From NCBI RefSeq assembly GCF_900116605.1, contig NZ_FPBC01000021.1, positions 1-59,435 of the forward strand: a stretch of DNA of 59,435 nucleotides, written 5' to 3'. The translations under genes were made by a program, and so were the position numbers. Under the pieces are notes generated by a model that saw only the letters and a list, made by a program, of their open reading frames with translations, had not been told where the DNA came from and did no database searches. This stretch comes from Pseudomonas marincola (GTDB lineage: Bacteria > Pseudomonadota > Gammaproteobacteria > Pseudomonadales > Pseudomonadaceae). Shown here piece by piece: positions 48,721 to 59,274 of the stretch (position 1 is the first letter of the stretch; the number at the start of each line of letters is the position of its first letter).

Positions 48721-50397
48721 TTGGAATACGCCGTTAACAAACTGTCGAACAAGCTAGAGTCCGCTGCGCAGTCGTCGGGGATTGGGTTGTTCATTTGCCC
48801 GTGCTGTAAAGCGATGGTGATTTTTCGCTCGGGAGCCAAACGAAAAAAACACTTTGGCCACTGGCCCGGTTGGGGATCACCAGAGTGCGAAAACTTTATC
48901 TCGAGCCAATACGGCCAGAACTCAGAAGGTAGTGTTCTCACCACCGTGATCAGACGCCGTATGGATCTGCGCTTAATGATTACCAGGGGACAGCGTGCTG
49001 CTTGGTGGCTGGAGTTGGCGGTACCTGCATGCCGTGTATGTGACGCCACCGTCACAATCGACGTGGGAGGAAGGCTCCAGCACTTAGATATGCGCGGTCT
49101 GGCCAAGGGGGCCCGGGTGACGGCTGAACTTTCCGTCGAAAATTATCGCATCGTATCCTATAGCGACCGTGCCGATCCTACTTTTACGGCCAGTATGGAT
49201 CGCGAGTGCCCGGGACTTCCATCCTCGGGAGCTGCTGTCTTTTCAGCGTCAGGGCGCGAAGGAGCAACCGGATTTCCTCGAGCGCAGGAGCTCAGAGGTT
49301 GGGAAACATACGCTTTTTTGTGGTGTGAAAATTCCGCTCCAGTTTTTCCTGATGAACTCGTACTCGATAGGTTTCAGAGCAGGGAGGGCTGGAGCCTGGC
49401 TCTTGTCACCCTCCCAGAAAAGCCCACTGAAGAATGTATGGAATGGCTTCGCGATTTTACGGGGCTGCTGGTAAATCCACCCGCCCCCTCCATTACCCCG
49501 ATATGGCCGTTTCTTACGAGAAACTCGAGCCTTAACGCTATTGAATGCATTCAGTCGCCTGCGGTACTGCTGTCGACACAGATGATGCCTCCAGGACAGC
49601 AGGACAAAGGGCCGACAATGCAAGTGCACGGAGGGGGAGAGCGCCTTTCTGCCACCGGGATTGAAAAGTCGCCAGCGTTCTTTGTTTTGGCAACCGAGAA
49701 CACCCAAGATTTCCGAGTCGCAAAGGCGGACTACCCCGACATCGAGAAATTTATCTCCTGCACACTTTCGCCGTACCAAAATCAAAAGTTGCCGGCTGTA
49801 GAGATTGTATTTAGGGACCGGGAGTTGAAACAACACGTCATCCCTTTGCACCAAAAAAAATGCAGGACCTTTGTCATGGCTGCCAGAGCTCAGACAATGG
49901 AGCTTGAGTATCTCTCCATGCCACCCGGCTGTAATGGGCGACTTATTGCCGACAAGTCCTCACAGCGCAGTGAGATCTTACTTTTTTCCGGCGACACAGT
50001 GCCTGAACACAGCCAGCATAAGCGCCTGCTTCCACCAGAAGTGCAGACCTTGCTCATTGCGCACCTGGTCGATCCGACATGCCATGTCGACATCAACTTC
50101 GGTGGATTCGGGCGGTTGCACGTTGCCGGCGATTTTTCCAGCAGACCTATCAGCGAGACCTTCGTTACCCTAGGTCCTTCGCTTCGATCCAGGCTGCTCA
50201 GCTTCATGGTTCAACTGCAACCAATTGGCCCAATCGCCGTGGTTTCCGATGACTATGCGCTGGTTAGAATCTTCGCTAGCTTGAGACCCCATCCACAACT
50301 TATTCCGAATTACCGTACGCTGGTGAAGGATGTCCTCGCCCGCGGCTTTGAGCTCAATCTGCTAGGGGAAGGAGTCTCGTATGAGCTACCAATATAG
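48721..50397 (+). CDS. druB: Druantia type I protein DruB
   Basis: A 558-residue protein beginning at TTG 48721 behind AAGGGGA. The N-terminal region has a zinc-binding look: FICPCCKAMVIFRSGAKRKK, then HFGHWPGWGSPECENF. This pattern (C-x2-C, then H-x2-H, then C) resembles the CoiA/competence nuclease-associated finger. The middle and C-terminal regions have no known fold. Position and length match DruB of the five-gene type I system. The end overlaps druC by 17 bp. Confidence 0.85.
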   Translation: MEYAVNKLSNKLESAAQSSGIGLFICPCCKAMVIFRSGAKRKKHFGHWPGWGSPECENFISSQYGQNSEGSVLTTVIRRRMDLRLMITRGQRAAWWLELAVPACRVCDATVTIDVGGRLQHLDMRGLAKGARVTAELSVENYRIVSYSDRADPTFTASMDRECPGLPSSGAAVFSASGREGATGFPRAQELRGWETYAFLWCENSAPVFPDELVLDRFQSREGWSLALVTLPEKPTEECMEWLRDFTGLLVNPPAPSITPIWPFLTRNSSLNAIECIQSPAVLLSTQMMPPGQQDKGPTMQVHGGGERLSATGIEKSPAFFVLATENTQDFRVAKADYPDIEKFISCTLSPYQNQKLPAVEIVFRDRELKQHVIPLHQKKCRTFVMAARAQTMELEYLSMPPGCNGRLIADKSSQRSEILLFSGDTVPEHSQHKRLLPPEVQTLLIAHLVDPTCHVDINFGGFGRLHVAGDFSSRPISETFVTLGPSLRSRLLSFMVQLQPIGPIAVVSDDYALVRIFASLRPHPQLIPNYRTLVKDVLARGFELNLLGEGVSYELPI

Positions 50398-52258
50398 CCA
50401 GGAGGCAAGGGATCGTATCTCTGCGTTCGGACAAATTGCGATTACTGAATTCATTGAGGAGATTCCTCATGGTATTCGTAAAATTTTTTATGATCATCAG
50501 CCGGCAATCCAGGGATTCCGGCGGGGATCTCCCCCCGAGTTCAAGGAAAAACAAAAGCGTTTGGTCGGGCATCTCATTCACACTCAGCCTGGGCAAAAAG
50601 GGGCTGCCGACTGGAGCACATTTGCCAAACTGTGGGAGGCGTGGGGAAAGAATCGATTGGGCGCAACTTTTCCTGCTAGTGACATTTCATCGGATACACC
50701 GGACGCTGGGCCCGTTTTTTTAACTGGCTTGGCAGAGCTTTTCCCTGACGCAGCCAGGGAAAATCTGGAACGTCTGTTGGACTTCAGTGGCTTTGCAGAT
50801 AGTCCCGAAACTCAAGTCGCACTCGGACGTTTTCGTCCAGCATCGACGCTAGCTCGTGATCTTATGATCGATGCGCTTCCGGGACGGTTGCATAAGATTG
50901 AAGGTTACTTCGACATCGCTGAGGCCTCGGCCGAAGAGGTGGCGGAGCGAATTGATAAACTTGAGTCCGAGACGGACACTCTGGCTAAAGGCATTGCAGA
51001 CGTCGTCTTGAGTGTCGAAAAAAGTCAGGGTGATGTTAAAGAATTTCGGGCTGCACTCGAACGTATCGCTGAGCGTGCCAGTGGACTGGAAAATGTTGTC
51101 GACGCACTTGGCGATGCAAGGCAAAAAACCAAAGAAGGAATCGCCGCCGCCGACGCGCGAGCCGATCAGTTCCAGCACAGTTTGGAGGCCCTTACAGAAC
51201 AGAGCCGCGCGTGGGACAAAACTCAGGCGGAGGTTCCAGCGCTCAAGCAATCAATCGATGCTCTCTGTGCGCAGGAGCTCGAGTGGAACCACGCCGTCGC
51301 GGCAGTCAGTCACTTGGCTGACCGGATCGATATTTTAGAAGCAGCCATTGCAAAGGGAAGCAATGGCACGCCGACCAAACCACAGGTTCGGCTTTTTGAA
51401 GTTGAGTCTCCGGGGCCGATTGTAGAGATCCAGTCTGTCAAAGGCGCCTGTGAGTTGATTGCATGCAACCTTCAGGCTTGCGGAATTATGAAAGGGGCAG
51501 CGATTGCCACAGCCCGCCAGATATTAGCAGCGCTGTCCGCGGGGCAGATGGTCCATTTCTCGGGCTCGATTTCTGACTTGGTGGCGGATGCCGTGGCAGC
51601 AGCTATTGGCGGTCAAACGTTTCATGAGTGGCGTGTACCGGTCGGATTAGTATCCGATGATGCGGCGATTGATTGTCTAGAAGTGGTCTCGGAAACCTCT
51701 GGTTGTTTGCTGATGAAGGGAGCAAACCGTTCAGCTTTTGAGGTCTATGGTACCGCGATTCGAGACGTCGTTACGCGTCGCCAATTCTCACTACCAAGCT
51801 TCCATCGTCTCTCGTTAATAGCCGCGTGGACACAGGGCCCTGCCACGTTCCCTGATGGCGGCACGCTTGCGGAGATCGGTCCGGTTTTTGATACGGATAA
51901 TTTTTCTATGCGTGGGGTATCCGCCAAAGTACCCGAGCTTAAGTTTGGCCACCTGGTGCGCAACTCTTGGGATCAGATTGACGGTTTTGACGATGACTCA
52001 CCACGAGCACTTGTCTCTGAGCTGAAGGACCTCATCGAAGAGAGCTCGTTTGTCCCCGGCAACCTTTGGAAAAGGATGGCCGACCGTGCCTACTCACGTC
52101 TGCGGACTATCCCCGGCGGGTCATCAGAGGAGGACCTGCATTCGGTATTGACGTTGTGGGCTCTCCCTTGGGCGAAGGCAGCAGCCGGTCCCGTTGAGGA
52201 TATTGCTCGTATTGCGGGTCGGATGTTGGCCGAGTTGCAAGCCGAGGCAGAAACCTGA
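50381..52258 (+). CDS. druC: Druantia type I protein DruC
   Basis: A 625-residue protein. The central region, about residues 170-335, is a long heptad-rich coiled coil (LAKGIADVVLSVEKSQGDVK, then EFRAALERIAERASGLENVV). The N-terminus starts MSYQYSQEARDRISAFGQIA. A later domain with VKGACELIACNLQACG follows and resembles an AAA-like module without a clear Walker A. DruC may scaffold the complex. It overlaps druB and ends 10 bp before druD. Confidence 0.85.
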   Translation: MSYQYSQEARDRISAFGQIAITEFIEEIPHGIRKIFYDHQPAIQGFRRGSPPEFKEKQKRLVGHLIHTQPGQKGAADWSTFAKLWEAWGKNRLGATFPASDISSDTPDAGPVFLTGLAELFPDAARENLERLLDFSGFADSPETQVALGRFRPASTLARDLMIDALPGRLHKIEGYFDIAEASAEEVAERIDKLESETDTLAKGIADVVLSVEKSQGDVKEFRAALERIAERASGLENVVDALGDARQKTKEGIAAADARADQFQHSLEALTEQSRAWDKTQAEVPALKQSIDALCAQELEWNHAVAAVSHLADRIDILEAAIAKGSNGTPTKPQVRLFEVESPGPIVEIQSVKGACELIACNLQACGIMKGAAIATARQILAALSAGQMVHFSGSISDLVADAVAAAIGGQTFHEWRVPVGLVSDDAAIDCLEVVSETSGCLLMKGANRSAFEVYGTAIRDVVTRRQFSLPSFHRLSLIAAWTQGPATFPDGGTLAEIGPVFDTDNFSMRGVSAKVPELKFGHLVRNSWDQIDGFDDDSPRALVSELKDLIEESSFVPGNLWKRMADRAYSRLRTIPGGSSEEDLHSVLTLWALPWAKAAAGPVEDIARIAGRMLAELQAEAET

Positions 52259-52268
52259 GGGGACGCAG

Positions 52269-53309
52269 ATGAAGTGGCAGGCGATGTCCCACGAAGGAAC
52301 GCGAAAAATTCTCGCGGCAGGTATTCGTTGTAGGGTTGTGGGTGAAGGGCTTCGTATCGCTGCGATAGCCGAGTGTCTGCGAGCGGCGTCGTACCTCGCT
52401 TCTGCACCGTTCGCTGGCAATTGCAATTGGGAGCCCGCTGCCTCCCTTAGCTTGACCAGTATGGTCCGAAGGCGGCTATCACCACTCTGGCCAGATATTG
52501 CAGAGGATACTGATGCTCGCCCTGGTGTGCTGTCGGTCTTGAATAGCTTGGGCGAGTTGGGTGACTTGGTCAGACTTCAAGGCGGAAACTGGCTGACACC
52601 ACCAGCACATGCCATCAAAGCTGACAACGACAGCGCAGTGATATTAGGCGGCGGTCCTATAGAGACACTCCCGCTCAACATCCGGACACAAGCCGCAGGT
52701 AGGGTGCGACTTGTCGATGCTATCGCCTGTAATGATTGGATCGACGTCTGGGATGTTAGCGAGTGGATTGGTGCGCCTGCCGAAGGGCTCGAAGCTTGGT
52801 CTATCCGACTGATAGCAACGATGAAGTCGCGGTTCACCGACGTGCCCAGCGAGTTGGGTGAGATTGCTATTTACGATAAAGGTAGATGGGGAGCCCTGGC
52901 GGAATTGCCCAACGCTGGAGGGGTTTTTCTTTCAAAATGCCAGACAGGTCCGGTGGCCTCACATTTTATCGGGGATTATTTCCGTGGGCGCATTCGCAAA
53001 ATGGCGTCTCTCGATTTTCAGGATGCCAGACGGCTCCGTTTTCATTTGGACGCCCACGCTGGTCGCCCCATGAGAGTTAAGGCGGTGACCTCTCAGGGTT
53101 TTGTAAAACTTCGATTAGACCGTCGGTTACCCCAGCAGGAAGCGAAAGCTCTGTTGCTTGGTTGGCAAATACCCACGCCTGAAGGCCAGCACCCTGGCGT
53201 GACGTATCACGTTTTACCTATAGAAATGCTATCCATCGTGCGCACTGCGCTCGACGGGTTAGGCGTGGTTTTGGATGAGCGCTGCAGCGCAGAAGGAGGG
53301 AACCAATGA
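52269..53309 (+). CDS. druD: Druantia type I protein DruD
   Basis: A 346-residue protein from ATG 52269, preceded by GAGGGGA; the open frame starts 25 codons earlier inside druC. It reads MKWQAMSHEGTRKILAAGIR, then MVRRRLSPLWPDIAEDTD. No catalytic motif is recognised. Position and size match DruD. Its stop overlaps the druE start (ATGA), so the two are translationally coupled. Confidence 0.87.
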   Translation: MKWQAMSHEGTRKILAAGIRCRVVGEGLRIAAIAECLRAASYLASAPFAGNCNWEPAASLSLTSMVRRRLSPLWPDIAEDTDARPGVLSVLNSLGELGDLVRLQGGNWLTPPAHAIKADNDSAVILGGGPIETLPLNIRTQAAGRVRLVDAIACNDWIDVWDVSEWIGAPAEGLEAWSIRLIATMKSRFTDVPSELGEIAIYDKGRWGALAELPNAGGVFLSKCQTGPVASHFIGDYFRGRIRKMASLDFQDARRLRFHLDAHAGRPMRVKAVTSQGFVKLRLDRRLPQQEAKALLLGWQIPTPEGQHPGVTYHVLPIEMLSIVRTALDGLGVVLDERCSAEGGNQ

Positions 53310-56300
53310 GTGTGAAGTCCACGTTGACTGAAGCGGCAGGCGTCCATGAGACCGCGAGCAGCTTGGCTGATAGCCTAAGACAATATATCGAGGCTCAGTA
53401 TCACATTCTCGATGAAGGTCTCGTCAGGGAGCGACGCGCGCTTCTCCAAGCGAATGAAACTATTGCTCAAACACCATATGTAGAGTCAACGCCGGTCTAT
53501 AAAGTGGGAACTCCCTACAAAGACTTGCCAATACCACAGGCTGCCTCAGATGCATTGACCAAATTGTCGATGATGGGGCTTGGTCTTTACCCCCTGCCGT
53601 ATGAGCACCAATCACAGGCGCTCACCTCATTCCTCGGCGATGAGGCTGCTGACCTGGTGGTGGCAACCGGTACGGGCTCGGGCAAAACAGAAAGCTTTTT
53701 GATGCCGGTCATTGGGAAACTAGCAGTAGAAGGCGCCGAGAGACCTGAGTCTGCTGCTTTGCCCGGTTGTAGGGCGATGTTGCTGTATCCCATGAACGCC
53801 CTGGTGAATGACCAACTCGCACGTATCCGTCGAATACTCGGTGATCCTGAGGCAGCAAAACTGCTGGCGAACGGTAGGAAAACACCGATCCGCTTTGGCA
53901 GCTATACCGGTAGGACCCCATATCCGGGGCAGCGTTCTTCCACGCGAGACGAGCAGTTCATCAAGCCGCTCTTCGAGGAGTTTTATAAAAAAGTGGCCAA
54001 GATCCCGGCCATCCAAAAAGACTTGGCTCGTATTGGCCGTTGGCCGAGCAAAGATCTTGATGCTTTTTACGCGGATGATGCGGTAGAGACCAAAACCTAT
54101 GCCTCCGGGAAGAAAATCGGCAACCAATTCATTTCAAAAAACTGGAAGGGGCGGCTGCTAACTCAGCCTGGTGACCGTGAGCTCATGACGCGGCACGAGA
54201 TGCAGGCACGCTGTCCTGAACTGTTGGTGACGAACTACTCCATGCTCGAATACATGCTCATGAGACCGATTGAGCGTGGGATCTTCGAGCAGACGAGAGA
54301 CTGGCTAAAAGAAGACATCCGGAACGAGTTCATACTCGTTCTGGATGAGGCGCATATGTACAGAGGGGCTGGAGGTGCTGAAGTCGCGCTTCTCATTCGC
54401 CGCCTATGTGCCCGACTGGAGATCCCACGAGAACGCATGCGCTGCATTCTCACCAGTGCGAGTCTAGGCGTCGGCGGAACTGCCGTCGCGGATGGTGAAC
54501 GATTTGCACGCGACTTGACTGGTTTGTTGGAAAGTTCCTCCCGCAAGGTCAGAGTTATTCAGGGGACGAGCGAGCAGCGTTCCTCGGTGCACACGGTTAC
54601 CCATGAACAGATTGATGCCTTGGCGGGCTTTGATCTCGACGCCTTCCAAGAGGCAGCAAATGATCTCCCTTCTGCCCAAAATGCCGCTGCGGCGCTTGCT
54701 GGACAGCTTGGTTGGGAAGCTCCGCATGCTGGCGATCACTCATCATTTCGCGACTGGCTGTTTCGAAGCCTGACTGACTTCGGACCACTGGAAAAACTTA
54801 TTACCTTGGTGTCAGGTAAGGCGATCAAGCTAGGGACTTTGAGCCAGACTCTTTTTGAAGGATGTCCTCTAGAAACAGCCGAAAAAGCTACCGACACACT
54901 ACTCGCTCTGGGGAGTCATGCACAGCGAAGCTCAGATGGTCGCGTACTGCTTCCGACTCGTTTGCACCTATTTCATCGCGGACTGCCAGGGCTGTATGCT
55001 TGCGTGGATCCAAACTGTTCGAAGCGCTTGGGTGAGCATGGCGGACCTACCATTCTTGGCCGCCTTCACACTAAACCATTGAGTCATTGCGGTTGTGAGT
55101 CCAATGGTCGGGTCTATGAGCTGTTAACCCATCGAGATTGTGGCGCCGCCTTTATCCGAGGGTATGTCAGTGCTGAAATGGATTTTGTATGGCATCAGCC
55201 AAGTGGGCCGTTGTCCGAAGGCGGAACCCTGGACCTTATGCCGGTTGAAATTTTCGTAGAGGAAACTGCTCACCCGCGCAGTCGACACAGGGACATGTGG
55301 CTGCACATCTCTACTGGCATCCTCTCTGCGACATGCCCAGCGGTGGGAACCGGTTTCCGCAAAGTCCGTGTAGCAGATAAGGTCGCAGTTGGTCCTGATG
55401 TAGCTTTCGATAATTGCCCTGTCTGCATCCGTAGGACCAGAAGCTCCAAAGACGAACCGTCAAAGATCATGGACCATGTTACGAAGGGCGAAGCACCGTT
55501 TACTACGTTGGTTCGGACTCAAATGGCCCGTCAGGCGGCGAGTCGTGCTAACGATGCAAGACATCCCAACGGCGGTCGAAAAGTTCTCATTTTTTCCGAC
55601 GGTCGCCAGAAGGCTGCTCGCCTGGCGCGAGATATTCCTCGTGATATTGAACTTGATGTTTTTCGTCAGTCTATAGCCCTGGCCTGCGGGAAATTGGAGA
55701 AGCTAAGGGAAGAGCCCCGACCAACGCAGACGCTGTATCTAGCTTTTCTTGCCGTTTTAGCCGGTCACGATCTCGCTGTATTTGATGGCACGGATGCCAA
55801 GAAAATTGAGGATGCGCGTAGCGTCTTTGAGCGTGATTGCGACTCCGATTTGGAGCAAGCGTTGGAGGATAGGTTCAACCCACAGGAGGCCCCCGCACGT
55901 TATCGAATTGCTTTACTCAAGCTCCTATGCGGCAGCTATTACTCGCTTTCAGGTACGACCGTAGGCTTTGTAGTGCCTGCGCGAGCAAAGCTCAAAAAGC
56001 TGAAGGAGGTCTTGAGTGACAAAGGGATTTCAGTTGGGGGCGAGGATCTACTTGCGCTCGCGGTTGGCTGGATTGATTCCATGCTTCAGGATTTCGCCTT
56101 CGACGCGACAATCGATAAGGGGTACCGCTATAAGGCCGCTGGATACTACAAGCCCGCGTGGGGTAGTAAGGGACAGTTTGACAAGGCTTTGAGAGAGGCA
56201 CTCACTAGTCGTTGGGGCTGGGATACGTCCACCTATGAAGCTATGGAAGTCGCTTTCCGTGAGCAGCTAACCGATGAAATCGATGGTGCGTGGTTCCTTG

Positions 56301-58831
56301 CTCCTAATTCTTTGCGCCTCGTGATTGATCTTTCCCACATCTGGACTCAGTGTCCAGATTGCACCGCGCTGATGCCATTTGCGTTAGGCGGAAACATTTG
56401 TCTGTCCTGTGGGAGTGAAGGCGCAGTACCGATCGACCCCTCGACGAGCACCTATGTCACTGCACGCAAAGGTTTCTGGCGTCTTCCAGTAAAAGAGGCG
56501 CTCGAACCGGGAGCACGCCTCTCAAACTTGAGCGTGGAGGAACATACCGCCCAACTGTCGAATCGGGACCGAAGCAAAGTCCATGCAACCACTGAGTTGT
56601 ACGAATTGAGGTTCCAGGACGTTCTTGTTGGCGCCAAGGATAGGCCCATCGATGTTCTTAGTTGCACCACCACTATGGAGGTAGGCGTCGACATTGGCTC
56701 ACTGGTGGCGGTCGCACTGAGAAACGTGCCCCCTCAACGCGAAAACTATCAGCAACGCGCCGGGCGGGCAGGGCGACGAGGTTCTTCTGTCTCTACCGTG
56801 GTGACATATTCGCAAAATGGACCACACGACAGCCATTACTTCTTAAACCCGGAGCACATCGTCGCCGGTCCACCACGCACTCCTGAGGTCAAGGTAGATA
56901 ACGCGAAGATTGCCCGCCGGCACGTGCATGCTTATCTGGTTCAGACTTTCTTTCATGAAGTGATGGCTGAGGGCACCAATCCTCCCGCAGAAAAAACCTC
57001 ATTGCTTTTAAAGGCGCTCGGATTAACCCAGGACTTTTTTTATGGTGCCGATGATACGGGCCTCAATCTAGCGAGCTTTGAGAACTGGGTATCACGTCGA
57101 GTTCTCGCATCAGATGCGGATCTGAAAACCTCGGTACTGGCTTGGTTACCGCCTAACTTGGACACTCGCGGTTCTACTCTTGGTGAGTGGTTAGTAGGAA
57201 CGGTTGAGGGCTTTCTGTCGACTCTGCGCGAGCTCGCTTCAGATGTACCGCCACCCATCGCGTCCAATGAGATTAGTGAGGAGGAAGCCGAGGTAGATGA
57301 AAACCCCGGAGCCGGTGTTGAGCAGAAGGAACTTTTGGAGTTCCTGTTTTTCCATGGGCTGTTGCCGAGTTATGCCTTCCCAACGAGTCTCTCCAGCTTT
57401 CTAGTCGAAGAGCGGAAGAGAAACTCAAATGGCAATTGGGAGATCCGTACGCTTCAGCGACCGCAGCAGGCAATTTCTAAAGCCCTTAGCGAGTACGCGC
57501 CAGGCCGACTAATCGTAATTGACAAAAAAACCTACCGATCGGGAGGTGTTTTTGCAGATATGCCCGCCGGCGAGGTGAATCGCGCTCGTCCTCTTTTCAA
57601 AAACTCTAAAAAACATGTTCACTGCGAAGCATGCTCATTTGTACGAGATCCCAACAAAGCTGGAGGTAATGGAGAAATCTGCCCGGTATGTAGTGGAGAA
57701 TTGAAAGAGGAGACGATGATCTTGCCGGAGGTATTCGGCCCGGAAAATGCTCGAGATCTTCCAGAGGATGATCGTGAGCAGGACATTACTTTCGCCACCA
57801 TGGCCCAATTTCCTCAACCTGTTGACCCTGAGGTGTTTACCTTCACTGAGTGTGGGCCTAACGCAAGCTTCACCCACGCGACCGACCGAACATTGGTGAC
57901 AGTCAACCGGGGCAAGGAGGGTTCGCAACTTAGCGGATTTTCGGTTTGTGTCGACTGTGGGCATGCCACCGTATTCGATCAATATGCACCGCAAGCCGGA
58001 GTGCATATCCGTCCATACCAACAACTGGGTCCAAAAGGGACACCGCAGCACTGCGCTGGCGCATTCCGGCGAGTCTTGCTGGGACATGACTTCAGTACAG
58101 ACCTTCTCTTGTTGAGGCTAAAGATTGCCGAGCCGCTGGTAACAAACACGGTTGACGTCGTGGTGTTGCAGATGCTCGAGGATGCATTGCACTCGATAGC
58201 GGAAGCGCTCCGACTTGCTGCAAGTCGGCACCGGCAATTGGATCTGGACCCTGCTGAATTCGGTTCTGGTTTCCGCATTGAGCCCGCGCTTAAAGACAAC
58301 GCTCGAATGCTCGACATCTTTTTGTATGACACCCTTTCAGGGGGAGCAGGGTATGCCGAGGTCGCAGCTAGGAATTTGCCTGACATTCTCGAGTCGACAC
58401 TTGCGCTTTTGGAAGGCTGCACGTGCGAAACCTCCTGCACTGAATGCCTAAACCATTTTCACAATCAGCACCTTCAAAAAAGACTCGATCGAAAACTTGG
58501 CGCACTTCTACTCCGCTACGCAGTATTGGGCGAGAAGCCATGTTGCTCTTCCCCTGACGAGCAGGTGGCCACACTGTCCCAACTTCGCTCAAGCCTCGAA
58601 TTGGATGGTTTCCGTTGTACGCCAGTCGGAACACCAGAGATTCCCCTGCTGGTAGAACGGGATGGCCGGCGTGTTGCCATTGGCTGTTATCCAGGCCTCA
58701 TTGGAACGTCTGAGTTTGTGCATCCTGTCAGGCACGCCGCAGATGTCAGCGACTGTCTTGAGCTGAACGAGTACTTGCTCAGGTTCAACTTGCCTGACGC
58801 ACATCAGAGGGTACGAGCGACGTTTCATTAA
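53306..58831 (+). CDS. druE: Druantia helicase DruE (DEAD/DEAH, DUF1998-like C-terminus)
   Basis: An 1841-residue SF2 helicase. Walker A is in VVATGTGSGKTESFLMPVIG (about residues 117-136), the DEAH box in FILVLDEAHMYRGAGGAEVA (about 345), motif III CILTSASLGVGG (about 385), and motif VI in NYQQRAGRAGRRGSSVSTVV (about 1150). The C-terminus carries a Cys-rich zinc site, CTCETSCTECLNHFHNQHLQ (about 1705), as in MrfA/DUF1998 helicases. DruE is the hallmark shared by all Druantia types and would use ATP to move on phage DNA. It is the last gene of the operon. Confidence 0.95.
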   Translation: MSVKSTLTEAAGVHETASSLADSLRQYIEAQYHILDEGLVRERRALLQANETIAQTPYVESTPVYKVGTPYKDLPIPQAASDALTKLSMMGLGLYPLPYEHQSQALTSFLGDEAADLVVATGTGSGKTESFLMPVIGKLAVEGAERPESAALPGCRAMLLYPMNALVNDQLARIRRILGDPEAAKLLANGRKTPIRFGSYTGRTPYPGQRSSTRDEQFIKPLFEEFYKKVAKIPAIQKDLARIGRWPSKDLDAFYADDAVETKTYASGKKIGNQFISKNWKGRLLTQPGDRELMTRHEMQARCPELLVTNYSMLEYMLMRPIERGIFEQTRDWLKEDIRNEFILVLDEAHMYRGAGGAEVALLIRRLCARLEIPRERMRCILTSASLGVGGTAVADGERFARDLTGLLESSSRKVRVIQGTSEQRSSVHTVTHEQIDALAGFDLDAFQEAANDLPSAQNAAAALAGQLGWEAPHAGDHSSFRDWLFRSLTDFGPLEKLITLVSGKAIKLGTLSQTLFEGCPLETAEKATDTLLALGSHAQRSSDGRVLLPTRLHLFHRGLPGLYACVDPNCSKRLGEHGGPTILGRLHTKPLSHCGCESNGRVYELLTHRDCGAAFIRGYVSAEMDFVWHQPSGPLSEGGTLDLMPVEIFVEETAHPRSRHRDMWLHISTGILSATCPAVGTGFRKVRVADKVAVGPDVAFDNCPVCIRRTRSSKDEPSKIMDHVTKGEAPFTTLVRTQMARQAASRANDARHPNGGRKVLIFSDGRQKAARLARDIPRDIELDVFRQSIALACGKLEKLREEPRPTQTLYLAFLAVLAGHDLAVFDGTDAKKIEDARSVFERDCDSDLEQALEDRFNPQEAPARYRIALLKLLCGSYYSLSGTTVGFVVPARAKLKKLKEVLSDKGISVGGEDLLALAVGWIDSMLQDFAFDATIDKGYRYKAAGYYKPAWGSKGQFDKALREALTSRWGWDTSTYEAMEVAFREQLTDEIDGAWFLAPNSLRLVIDLSHIWTQCPDCTALMPFALGGNICLSCGSEGAVPIDPSTSTYVTARKGFWRLPVKEALEPGARLSNLSVEEHTAQLSNRDRSKVHATTELYELRFQDVLVGAKDRPIDVLSCTTTMEVGVDIGSLVAVALRNVPPQRENYQQRAGRAGRRGSSVSTVVTYSQNGPHDSHYFLNPEHIVAGPPRTPEVKVDNAKIARRHVHAYLVQTFFHEVMAEGTNPPAEKTSLLLKALGLTQDFFYGADDTGLNLASFENWVSRRVLASDADLKTSVLAWLPPNLDTRGSTLGEWLVGTVEGFLSTLRELASDVPPPIASNEISEEEAEVDENPGAGVEQKELLEFLFFHGLLPSYAFPTSLSSFLVEERKRNSNGNWEIRTLQRPQQAISKALSEYAPGRLIVIDKKTYRSGGVFADMPAGEVNRARPLFKNSKKHVHCEACSFVRDPNKAGGNGEICPVCSGELKEETMILPEVFGPENARDLPEDDREQDITFATMAQFPQPVDPEVFTFTECGPNASFTHATDRTLVTVNRGKEGSQLSGFSVCVDCGHATVFDQYAPQAGVHIRPYQQLGPKGTPQHCAGAFRRVLLGHDFSTDLLLLRLKIAEPLVTNTVDVVVLQMLEDALHSIAEALRLAASRHRQLDLDPAEFGSGFRIEPALKDNARMLDIFLYDTLSGGAGYAEVAARNLPDILESTLALLEGCTCETSCTECLNHFHNQHLQKRLDRKLGALLLRYAVLGEKPCCSSPDEQVATLSQLRSSLELDGFRCTPVGTPEIPLLVERDGRRVAIGCYPGLIGTSEFVHPVRHAADVSDCLELNEYLLRFNLPDAHQRVRATFH

Positions 58832-58834
58832 CTC

Positions 58835-58872
58835 AATGATCGGTTAGTCTTAGCGTCTTTTCTAACTGATCG
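58835..58872. terminator. Imperfect hairpin after druE
   Basis: GATCGGTTAG pairs with CTAACTGATC with one mismatch; the loop contains TCTTTTC. It lies just after the druE stop and may end the transcript, though no T run follows. Confidence 0.45.
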
Positions 58873-59084
58873 ATACCCGCCTGACCTAGAGTGCAGACTG
58901 CGCATATTTCGGGCGACTACTAAAAATGGGGGGATTAACGTATCAACAATCTAATTCACTAAAATGATCACCGAATCTTAAGACTAATCACTACTAGTGG
59001 TTTTTGCTTCACAATCCGTAAGGAATTCGCCGTCACCACTTTGAGTGCAGAATAAATCTATATGTTTAGGAGTGTCAAAAAACC

Positions 59085-59264
59085 ATGAAATCAGAAGAGG
59101 CAAAATACATAATAATCGGTCGTTACAAAGCTGAAGCCTATCAAGTATTATCTAAACGTACTCGTTATCAAACACGCTTTCTCGACATAGCTGTAGCCAA
59201 AGGATTAGAGATGGAGCCTGTTGGTCGTTTAGCTGGCGCTTCGCTAGCTATGCCACAGTCATAA
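59085..59264 (+). CDS. Small unknown protein (59 residues)
   Basis: MKSEEAKYIIIGRYKAEAYQ, then VLSKRTRYQTRFLDIAVAKG and LEMEPVGRLAGASLAMPQS. The ORF has TAGGAG at 59068-59073 as a ribosome-binding site and a good terminator immediately after. The composition is AT-rich and basic in the middle, unlike the druE gene. The family is unrecognised. Probably real because of the signal layout. Confidence 0.6.
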   Translation: MKSEEAKYIIIGRYKAEAYQVLSKRTRYQTRFLDIAVAKGLEMEPVGRLAGASLAMPQS

Positions 59265-59274
59265 CCAGAGCAGG

